This document shows positions 57,663 to 64,000 of a DNA stretch of 64,000 nucleotides, piece by piece. The position numbers and the translations under genes were made by a program. The notes under the pieces were generated by a model that was not told the origin of the DNA, did not search any database, and saw only the letters and a list, made by a program, of their open reading frames with translations. Location: the NCBI RefSeq assembly GCF_017565705.1, contig NZ_JAGDYL010000006.1, forward strand, positions 171,288 through 235,287, read 5' to 3'. This stretch comes from Leucobacter ruminantium (lineage in GTDB: Bacteria > Actinomycetota > Actinomycetes > Actinomycetales > Microbacteriaceae). Positions within the stretch are counted from its first letter, which is position 1. Each line of letters starts with the position of its first letter.

Positions 57663-58385
57663 TCAGCGCGCGGGGGTGCCGAACGAGCGCAGACCCCGCT
57701 CGAGATGGAACTGGGTGTAGGCGGCCGCGATCCCCGCCGCCTGGCCGCGCTCCCGTTCACCGCTCGAGAGGGCCGCGTCCCAGTCGCCCCGCACGAGTGC
57801 GGCGAGCAGCTCGACGGAGGCGGGGTCGAGGCGCGGCGATCCCGGCGGGCGGCAGCTTTCGCAGGTCACCCCGCCGAGCTGCACGGCCACGGCGGTGTGC
57901 GGGCCGGGTGCTCCGCAGACCACGCAGCTCTCGAAGCCCGGCGACCAGCCCGCGAGCCCCATCGCGCGCAGCAGATAACCGTCCCGTACGAGCTCGGGAG
58001 GGATCCGCCCCGCCGCCAGCGTGCGCAGCGCTCCGACGAGCAGCGCGTACTGCTCCCGCGACGGCGCGCCCTCGGCGAGACGCTCGGCGGTCTCGGCCAT
58101 GACGCTGCCCGCCCGATACCGCTCGTAGTCGGCCGTGATGCGCGGCCCGTAGGGCGCAAGGGTCTCGGCCTGCGTGATGGTGTCGAGCGTGCGCCCCTCG
58201 AACAGCTGCAGGTCGGCGACCATGAACGGCTCGAGCCGTGCGCCGAACTTCGAGGAGGTGCGGCGCACGCCCTTCGCCGCAGCGCGCAGCAGACCGCGAC
58301 CGCGCGTGAGCAGCGTCACGATGCGGTCGGCCTCGCCGAGCTTCTGCGTGCGCAGCACGACGCCTTCTTCGCGGTAGAGGGGCAC
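57663..58385 (-). CDS. recO: DNA repair protein RecO
   Basis: 240 aa. N-terminal OB fold with [20 protein letters not shown] and [18 protein letters not shown], and a C-terminal zinc site (CVVCGAPGP ... CESCRPPG). RecO loads RecA on SSB-coated single strands with RecR. Start GTG 58383-58385 follows a GATACT by six bases, fitting a leaderless transcript; the frame upstream is a shadow of the divergent gene. Confidence 0.92.
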   Translation of the reverse strand: MPLYREEGVVLRTQKLGEADRIVTLLTRGRGLLRAAAKGVRRTSSKFGARLEPFMVADLQLFEGRTLDTITQAETLAPYGPRITADYERYRAGSVMAETAERLAEGAPSREQYALLVGALRTLAAGRIPPELVRDGYLLRAMGLAGWSPGFESCVVCGAPGPHTAVAVQLGGVTCESCRPPGSPRLDPASVELLAALVRGDWDAALSSGERERGQAAGIAAAYTQFHLERGLRSFGTPAR

Positions 58386-58458
58386 GCCTCCAGTATCCCG
58401 CACGGACGGTCCCGCACGAACGCACCTCGACCCCCTCGGCGTGCGCGAGAATGGTCTG

Positions 58459-59232
58459 GTGTTCGACGAGACCTTCCGCATCCCGCTCGCCATCGACCTC
58501 ACCGCGGTGGGGGTCGGCAGCCTGCAGGGTGCGCTGTTCGCCGCGGGCTTCAAGCGGATCGACCTGCTCGGGGTCGCCTTCATCGGCGTCGCCGTGGGCG
58601 TCGGCGGGGGTTTCCTGCGCGACATCCTGCTCGGCACCACTCCGGCCGCGTTCTCCGACAACCTCTACCTCATCGTGACGGTGGGCGCCGCCCTCCTGGG
58701 CATGCTGCTGCCCAGGCTGTTCAGGCGCCTCGACCCGCTCATCACACTGCTCGACGCGATCAGCATCGGCATGTTCGGTGCCATCGGCACGACGAAGGCG
58801 CTCGCGCTGGGGCTGCCGGTTGCGCCGGCGCTCTTCATCGGCGTGGTGTCGGCGGTCGGAGGCGGCGCGCTGCGCGACGTGATGCTCAACCTGCCGATCG
58901 CGGTGATGCACGTCGGCTCCCTCTACGCGGTCGCGGGCCTCGCAGGCGTCTCCGTGCTGACGGTGCTGCTCGCCTTCGAGGTGCCCGTCGTGTTCGCCGG
59001 CATCGCCTGCGTCGCGGTCACGACGATCGTACGGCTGCTCGCGGTGCGCTTCGGCTGGAGCCTTCCCGAGCAGCGCGCCATCAGCCGCATCCGTCTGCGC
59101 CGCCAGCGCCAGGTCGAGCAGGCGATCGAGGAGGCCCTCCACACCGGCACCATCACGATGCCGATCGTGCTGCCCGATCTCGACGACCTCGACGACGAGG
59201 CGGACGGCGAGGGATCCCCCACCGCCCGCTGA
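58459..59232 (+). CDS. TRIC-type trimeric cation channel (UPF0126) protein
   Basis: 257 aa with seven hydrophobic segments. Two inverted-repeat halves each carry the family motif: GGGFLRDILLGT near residue 52 and GGGALRDVML near 140. The prokaryotic TRIC family conducts monovalent cations. Start GTG 58459, six bases after a GAGAAT -10, is preferred; GTG 58441 is also in frame. Divergent from recO. Confidence 0.9.
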   Translation: MFDETFRIPLAIDLTAVGVGSLQGALFAAGFKRIDLLGVAFIGVAVGVGGGFLRDILLGTTPAAFSDNLYLIVTVGAALLGMLLPRLFRRLDPLITLLDAISIGMFGAIGTTKALALGLPVAPALFIGVVSAVGGGALRDVMLNLPIAVMHVGSLYAVAGLAGVSVLTVLLAFEVPVVFAGIACVAVTTIVRLLAVRFGWSLPEQRAISRIRLRRQRQVEQAIEEALHTGTITMPIVLPDLDDLDDEADGEGSPTAR

Positions 59233-59262
59233 TCTCGGTCGCAGTGTGCCGGACGGCGAGAC

Positions 59263-59868
59263 TCAGGAGCGCGCGCCTCGCCGCCTGCCGAGCTTCGATT
59301 CCGCCTCGCGCCAGGCGCGCTGGGCCGGCGTCTCCCCCGCGGGCGCCTGCGAGCGGCTGTCGAACCGCTCCATCCGGCTCGCGGCCCCGCCGCGGCCGAG
59401 GTGCCAGGCGTGCGTGATCGCGAGTGCGAGCGCGTCTGCGGCGTCGGCCGGCTTCGGCGGAGCCGCCAGGCCGAGCAGGCGAGTCACCATGGCGGTGACC
59501 TGCGCCTTGTCGGCCGCGCCGTAGCCGGTGACCTGAGCCTTCACCTCGTTCGGCGTGTAGAGCGAGACAGGGATCCCTCGCTCCTCGGCCAGGTACATGA
59601 CCACGCCGCTGATCTGGGCCACGCCCATCACGCTCGCGACGTTGTCCTGCGCGAACACGCGCTCGAGCGCGATCCCCGCGGGCTTCTCTCCGTCGAGCAG
59701 GCGCTCGATGCTCGCGCCGATACGGTGGATGCGCTCGGGCAGCGGGGTGTCCGCGGCGCTCGTCAGCACCTCGACGTGCTCGAAGGAGACGCGGCGGGAG
59801 GCTCCCGCCGTGACGATGCCGATACCGCAGCGGGTCAGGCCGGGGTCGATGCCGATGATGCGTGACAC
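59263..59868 (-). CDS. ruvC: Crossover junction endodeoxyribonuclease RuvC
   Basis: 201 aa. Catalytic acids: D near residue 7 (IIGIDPGLTRCGIG), ALERVFAQDNVASVMG, and the C-terminal DAADALALAITHAW. It resolves Holliday junctions. AAGG lies seven bases before GTG 59866-59868. Follows yebC in the usual order but ruvA and ruvB do not follow. Confidence 0.96.
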   Translation of the reverse strand: MSRIIGIDPGLTRCGIGIVTAGASRRVSFEHVEVLTSAADTPLPERIHRIGASIERLLDGEKPAGIALERVFAQDNVASVMGVAQISGVVMYLAEERGIPVSLYTPNEVKAQVTGYGAADKAQVTAMVTRLLGLAAPPKPADAADALALAITHAWHLGRGGAASRMERFDSRSQAPAGETPAQRAWREAESKLGRRRGARS

Positions 59869-59953
59869 TATCGAACCTTGAACGAGCCGAGGCCGGGGGC
59901 GGCCCCGGCGCACGCGGCGCGCAACGCTTCGCGTCGCATTGAGCGCCGAAGCG

Positions 59954-59975
59954 CGGGGTCGATGCCGATGATGCG
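59954..59975. repeat. 22-nt duplicate of the ruvC start
   Basis: Identical to 59841-59862 (begins CGGGGTCGATGCC). In the minus strand it reads as a second VRIIGIDP start that runs into a short frame (VRIIGIDPALRRSMRREALR). Probably a local duplication or relic of a different ruvC start; not a functional gene. Confidence 0.7.
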
Positions 59976-60000
59976 CACGGGTTCGCCCCGGCCTCGCCCG

Positions 60001-60765
60001 CTACTCGTCGTTCTCGAGCTCGGCCTGCACCTCGGCGGTGAGATCGAAGTTCGAGAACACGTTCTGCACATCGTCGCTGTCCTCCAGGGCGTCGATGAGC
60101 CGGAACACCTTGCGGGCGGTGTCGGCGTCGATCTCCACCTTGAGGTTCGGCACGAACTCGGTGTCGGCCGAATCGTAGTCGATGCCGGCCTCGACCAGCG
60201 CCGAGCGCGCCGCGACGAGGTCGGACGCCTCGGTCAGCACCTCGAACGCCTCGCCATTGGGAGTGGGCACGACCTCCTCCGCGCCGGCATCGAGCACGGC
60301 CATGAGCACGTCGTCCTCGGTGGTGCCCTCGGCCGGCACGGTGATGACGCCCTTGCGCGCGAAGTTGTAGGCGACGCTGCCTGGGTCGGCGAGGGTGCCG
60401 CCGTTGCGGCTGAGCGCCGTGCGCACCTCCGCGGCCGCGCGGTTCTTGTTGTCGGTGAGGCACTCGATCATGAGCGCGACGCCGTTCGGGCCGTAGCCCT
60501 CGTACATGATGTTGGTGTACTCGACGGCTTCGCCCGAGATGCCGGCGCCGCGCTTGATGGCGCGATCGATGTTGTCACCGGGCACCGAGTTCTTCTTGGC
60601 CTTGTGCACGGCGTCGGCGAGTGCGGGGTTGCCATCGAGGTCGGCGCCGCCGATGCGAGCGGCGACCTCGATCACCTTGATGTACTTCGCGAAGGCCTTC
60701 GCGCGGCGGGAATCGATGATGGCCTTCTTGTGCTTCGTGGTCGCCCACTTGGAGTGTCCGGACAC
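60001..60765 (-). CDS. yebC: YebC/PmpR-family protein (transcription/translation factor)
   Basis: 254 aa. [20 protein letters not shown] at the N-terminus, [36 protein letters not shown] and an acidic C-terminus are the TACO1/YebC hallmarks. Relatives help ribosomes through proline stretches or act as regulators. GTG start with AGAGGAG. Between ruvC and the HIT gene. Confidence 0.96.
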   Translation of the reverse strand: MSGHSKWATTKHKKAIIDSRRAKAFAKYIKVIEVAARIGGADLDGNPALADAVHKAKKNSVPGDNIDRAIKRGAGISGEAVEYTNIMYEGYGPNGVALMIECLTDNKNRAAAEVRTALSRNGGTLADPGSVAYNFARKGVITVPAEGTTEDDVLMAVLDAGAEEVVPTPNGEAFEVLTEASDLVAARSALVEAGIDYDSADTEFVPNLKVEIDADTARKVFRLIDALEDSDDVQNVFSNFDLTAEVQAELENDE

Positions 60766-60816
60766 GGGAGCTCCTCTTTCTCGGATTGTCTGTGAAGTCG
60801 AGTTCGATGGATGAGT

Positions 60817-61383
60817 CTAGAGCGACGCGACGCGCGGTCCGGGGTCCACGGGCCAGGCGGCCGCGATCCTCTCGCGCACGTCGCCGAGCAGCTGCGGCAG
60901 CGCCTTCGTCTTCGCGACGATCGGGAAGAAGTTCGCGTCGGACGCCCACCGCGGCACGATGTGCTGGTGCAGGTGCGCGGCGACGCCCGCGCCCGCGATC
61001 TGCCCCTGGTTCATGCCGAGGTTGAAGCCGTCGCAGCCCATCACATCCCGCGCCACCCGCATGGCGGTCTGGGTGAGGGATCCGATCTCGGCGACCTCCT
61101 CGGGTGTGGCCTCGTCGTACTGCGCCACGTGACGGTACGGGCATACCAGCATGTGACCGTTGTTGTAGGGGAAGAGGTTGAGCAGCACGTAGGCCGTGCG
61201 GCCGCGCGCTACGATGAGGGCGTCCTCGTCGCTCCGCTGGGGGGCCGCGCAGAACGGGCAGTCGTGGCGGGTCGGCTGGTGATGGTCGGCGACGTAGACC
61301 ATGCGGTGCGGCACCCAGAGACGCTGCATGTCATCCGGCTCGCCGACCGCGGCCGTGCTGCCGAGATCCTCGGTTCGAGTCAC
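60817..61383 (-). CDS. HIT-domain protein, Ap4A phosphorylase-like
   Basis: 188 aa. Zinc-type DCPFCAAPQRSDEDALIVAR near residue 40, LFPYNNGHMLVCPYRHVAQY and the histidine triad AAHLHQHIVPRWASDANFFP near 140. Position after thrS and wording match the mycobacterial Ap4A phosphorylase (Rv2613c-type) family that breaks down diadenosine tetraphosphate, a by-product of synthetases. GTG start with GGAG at seven bases. Confidence 0.9.
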   Translation of the reverse strand: MTRTEDLGSTAAVGEPDDMQRLWVPHRMVYVADHHQPTRHDCPFCAAPQRSDEDALIVARGRTAYVLLNLFPYNNGHMLVCPYRHVAQYDEATPEEVAEIGSLTQTAMRVARDVMGCDGFNLGMNQGQIAGAGVAAHLHQHIVPRWASDANFFPIVAKTKALPQLLGDVRERIAAAWPVDPGPRVASL

Positions 61384-61403
61384 TGCGCTGCTCCGTCGCC
61401 TCG

Positions 61404-63371
61404 TCACTCGGCCCAGGCGGAGGAGACCTGCTCGTGGCTCTCGATCGACCGCACGATGCGGTCGACGGCCTCGGCCACGGGCACGCCGTTGAGCTGCGTG
61501 CCGTCGCGGAAGCGGAAGCTCACGGCACCGGCCGCGCGGTCCTCCTCGCCCGCGATCAGCTGGAAGGGCACCTTCGCCTTCGTGTGCGTGCGGATCTTCT
61601 TCGGCATGCGGTCGTCGCCGTGGTCGACCTCGGCGCGCACCCCGCGGGCCCGCAGCTGCGCGATGACGCCGTCGAGGTAGTCGCCGTACTCGGCCGCGAC
61701 GGGGATGCCGATGACCTGCACGGGCGACAGCCACACGGGGAACGCGCCCGCGTAGTGCTCGAGCAGGATCGCGAAGAAGCGCTCGACCGAGCCGAGCAGG
61801 GCGCGGTGGATCATCACCGGCTGCTTGCGGGTGCCGTCCGCAGCGGCGTATTCGAGTTCGAAGAGCGCGGGCTGGTTGAAGTCGAGCTGCACGGTGGAGA
61901 GCTGCCAGGTGCGTCCGATCGCGTCGCGCGCCTGCACCGAGATCTTCGGACCGTAGAACGCGGCCCCTCCCGGATCGGCGACGAGCTCGAGGCCCGACTC
62001 CTCGCCGACCTCGCGCAGCGTCTCCTCGGCGTCGCGCCACTGCTCGTCGGTGCCCACCGACTTCTCGGGATCCCTGGTCGAGAGCTCCAGGTAGAAGTCG
62101 TCGAGTCCGTAGCCCCTGAGCGTCTCGAAGACGAGATTGAGCTGACGCTTGATCTCGTCCTTCACCTGTTCGTCGGTGACGTAGATGTGCGCGTCGTCCT
62201 GGGTGAGGCCGCGCACGCGGGTGAGGCCCGAGAGCGTGCCGCTCTTCTCGTATCGGTAGACCGTGCCGAACTCGGCCATGCGCAGCGGCAACTCGCGGTA
62301 GCTGCGGGCGCGCGAGCGGAAGATGAGGTTGTGGAACGGGCAGTTCATGGGCTTCAGGTAGTAGTCCTGGCCCTGCTTGGTGACATTGCCCTCGCCGTCG
62401 GTCACCTCGTCGAGATGCATGGCGGGGAACATTCCGTCCTTGTACCAGTTGAGGTGCTGGCTGGTCTCGAACAGGGATCCCTTGGTGATGTGCGGGCTGT
62501 TCACGAACTCGTAGCCGTTGCGCAGCAGTTGCTCGCGCATGTAGTTCTCGATCTCGTGGCGGATGATGCCGCCCTTGGGGTGGAACACCGCGAGGCCCGA
62601 GCCGATCTCGTCGGGGAAGCTGAAGAGGTCGAGCTCGACGCCCAGCTTGCGATGGTCGCGCTTCGCCGCCTCCTCGAGGCGGGCCTGGTAGGCGCGCAGC
62701 TCGTCCTTCGTCGGCCAGGCGGTGCCGTAGACGCGCTGCAGCATGGGGTTCTTCTCGCTGCCTCGCCAGTAGGCGCCGGCGCTGCGCAGCAGTGCCCAGC
62801 CGTTCCCGATCATGCGGGTGCTCGGCAGGTGCGGGCCGCGGCACAGATCCTTCCAGCACAGATCGCCGGTCTTCGGGTCGACGTTGTCGTAGATGGTGAG
62901 CTCGGCGCCGCCGACCTCGACGCTTTCGCCGGAATCGCCCTGATCCGACCCGCCCTTGAGCCCGATGAGCTCGAGCTTGTAGGGCTCGTTCGCGAGCTCC
63001 TCGCGCGCCTCCTCCTCGGTGACGACGCGGCGCACGAAGCGCTGGCCCTGCTTCACGATCCTCTGCATCTCCTTCTCGATGGCCTTGAGGTCGTCGGGGG
63101 TGAAGGGCTGCTCGGGGTCGAAGTCGTAGTAGAAGCCGTCGGTGATGGGCGGACCGATGCCGAGCTTCGCCTCCGGGTTGATCCGCTGCACCGCCTGGGC
63201 GAGCACGTGGGCCGCAGAGTGTCGGAGGATGTTCAGGCCGTCCTCGGAGTCGATCGCGACCGGCTCGACCGTGTCGGTATCCGTCACCGTCGCGGCGAGA
63301 TCCTTGAGCTCGCCGTTGACGCGCATCGCGACGATCGAGCGATCGGTGAACAGGGAGAAGCCGTCGGCCAC
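61404..63371 (-). CDS. thrS: Threonyl-tRNA synthetase
   Basis: 655 aa, class II. N-terminal TGS-like domain, editing domain with [12 protein letters not shown] near residue 50 and [18 protein letters not shown], catalytic motifs [35 protein letters not shown] and [23 protein letters not shown] start with AAGGAG at seven bases. First gene of thrS-HIT-yebC-ruvC. Confidence 0.97.
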   Translation of the reverse strand: MADGFSLFTDRSIVAMRVNGELKDLAATVTDTDTVEPVAIDSEDGLNILRHSAAHVLAQAVQRINPEAKLGIGPPITDGFYYDFDPEQPFTPDDLKAIEKEMQRIVKQGQRFVRRVVTEEEAREELANEPYKLELIGLKGGSDQGDSGESVEVGGAELTIYDNVDPKTGDLCWKDLCRGPHLPSTRMIGNGWALLRSAGAYWRGSEKNPMLQRVYGTAWPTKDELRAYQARLEEAAKRDHRKLGVELDLFSFPDEIGSGLAVFHPKGGIIRHEIENYMREQLLRNGYEFVNSPHITKGSLFETSQHLNWYKDGMFPAMHLDEVTDGEGNVTKQGQDYYLKPMNCPFHNLIFRSRARSYRELPLRMAEFGTVYRYEKSGTLSGLTRVRGLTQDDAHIYVTDEQVKDEIKRQLNLVFETLRGYGLDDFYLELSTRDPEKSVGTDEQWRDAEETLREVGEESGLELVADPGGAAFYGPKISVQARDAIGRTWQLSTVQLDFNQPALFELEYAAADGTRKQPVMIHRALLGSVERFFAILLEHYAGAFPVWLSPVQVIGIPVAAEYGDYLDGVIAQLRARGVRAEVDHGDDRMPKKIRTHTKAKVPFQLIAGEEDRAAGAVSFRFRDGTQLNGVPVAEAVDRIVRSIESHEQVSSAWAE

Positions 63372-63452
63372 AGGTGAGCTCCTTCGGACGGGAAGTACAG
63401 ACCAGACGATTCTACCGGGCCGCAGTCGGGGCCATTGCTCTAGGCCCGTGCT

Positions 63453-63785
63453 CTAGACCCGCTGGGCCAGTCTTGTGGTGTTCTGGGCGGTGCGCACCTG
63501 CGCGATCACGAACTCGATCGTCACGCGCAGCACGATGACGTTGAGCAGCGCGAGGATCCAGCCGAAGAGCAGCGTCAGCACGCCCATGACGATCATGCCG
63601 CCGCCCGAGCCGCTGGAGCCGAATGCCGAACCGATCGCATTCCCCGCTGCGCCGACGATGAAGAAGAAGACCGTCCAACCGAGCCAGGCGAGCACGTTGA
63701 GCCCGATGCCACCGAGAAGACAGGCGCTCCGTGAGAGCGCCGCACAGTTGCGCGGGAACGCGCTACGCGGCCGCCCGGGGCTAGA
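63453..63785 (-). pseudogene. 5'-truncated DUF4282-like membrane protein
   Basis: The frame ends with TLLFGWILALLNVIVLRVTI and EFVIAQVRTAQNTTRLAQRV, the C-terminal pattern of DUF4282 (R-x-x-x-E-x-x-I-x-x-F-x-x-x-x-N). Two hydrophobic segments are visible. There is no credible start: the frame runs upstream as poor sequence until it meets the IS481-like end at about 63786. It is probably a remnant broken by the element. A GTG at 63695 would make an 80-aa protein. Confidence 0.5.
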
Positions 63786-64000
63786 TGTACCCGGTCAGGA
63801 GGTTGGTAGCAGCGACGGGCTTGTGAAACAGGAGAACCTCCGGGCTTAGTGGAGATGTCTAACGTCTTCACCCATTCCCGGAGGTTCTCGTGACCCACCG
63901 TAACGCCCGTCTGACTCCTGCTGGTAGGCGATTGATCATTCAACGTCATCAGCAGGGCTGGAAACAATCCCATATCGCTGCCGCGATGGGTATCTCGCGC
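63786..64000 (+). mobile_element. Left end of an IS481-like insertion sequence
   Basis: Transposase starts at 63890 and the element continues beyond the window. The left tip is placed at TGTACCCGG (63786) because IS481 tips begin with TGT; TGTCTAACG at 63856 is less likely because it would exclude the left arm of a perfect 13-bp inverted repeat (63832-63844 and 63877-63889). Confidence 0.7.
63890..64000 (+). CDS. IS481-family transposase, N-terminal part
   Basis: 37 codons to the window edge. THRNARLTPAGRRLIIQRH and KQSHIAAAMGISR form the N-terminal helix-turn-helix of IS481-type transposases (typical start MTHRNAPLTPxGR). GTG start with GGAGG five bases before it; this site is the right arm of a 13-bp inverted repeat, so it can be hidden in transcripts that enter from outside. 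Confidence 0.85.
   Translation, partial: MTHRNARLTPAGRRLIIQRHQQGWKQSHIAAAMGISR

Noticed and set aside
59868..60071. Short frame with VRIIGIDPALRR as a second ruvC.
   Set aside because: Similarity ends after about ten residues and the frame has no catalytic domain; it is a duplicated start only.

Overview
The window looks like chromosomal DNA of a high-GC actinobacterium (about 70% G+C by eye), most likely of the family Microbacteriaceae and possibly close to Leucobacter. That placement is inferred, not computed. It rests on actinobacterial gene orders (clpX-clpP2-clpP1-tig; ileS-folC-DUF4233-ndk behind an ileS T-box; thrS-HIT-yebC-ruvC), a DUF222/HNH ('13E12') protein, frequent GTG/TTG starts, probable leaderless promoters and a tRNA-Asn gene without an encoded CCA.

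Layout. 1-6335: the end of a VOC-family gene, an array of 21-bp hairpin repeats, uvrB, a marR-membrane protein pair, and an ABC-2 exporter operon containing a small XRE regulator. 6355-16050: a nine-gene minus-strand block for branched-chain amino acid/acyl-CoA oxidation (SDR, mmsA, acyl-CoA dehydrogenase, 3-hydroxyisobutyryl-CoA hydrolase, 3-hydroxyisobutyrate dehydrogenase, enoyl-CoA hydratase, etfB, etfA, cytochrome b561-like protein), which carries both the carbon steps and a likely electron outlet. 16256-20896: a DHFR-like protein, a YcaQ-type DNA glycosylase with an XRE regulator, and ilvD. 20959-26884: ndk, DUF4233, folC and ileS under a T-box. 26901-30471: a glycine-betaine-type ABC importer behind a strongly folded leader. 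30564-36192: a GyrI-like protein, an APC permease, valS and two small genes.

36206-43842: a divergent sugar locus. A fructose-type (Frc-like) ABC importer with a PfkB kinase and a P-loop kinase runs leftwards. A LacI regulator, class II aldolase and fructokinase-like gene run rightwards. A 20-bp palindromic operator lies between them. 43872-48078: clpX, clpP2, clpP1 and tig, with a ClgR-like box ahead of clpP1. 48132-49215: tRNA-Pro, tRNA-Gly, tRNA-Asn and a gamma-carbonic-anhydrase-like gene. 49340-54778: an orphan ABC ATPase, dnaG, dgt and dusB. 55001-63371: a DUF222/HNH gene with coding repeats, uppS, recO, a TRIC-type channel, ruvC, yebC, an Ap4A-phosphorylase-like HIT gene and thrS. 63453-64000: a truncated membrane gene beside the left end of an IS481-like element that runs off the window.

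The strongest unexplained signal is the octamer GAGGGATC, found at least 54 times on both strands and in coding and non-coding DNA. Several copies form inverted pairs inside terminator-like hairpins, as DNA uptake sequences do in other bacteria. Second is the apparently structured, unassigned leader of the betaine transporter.
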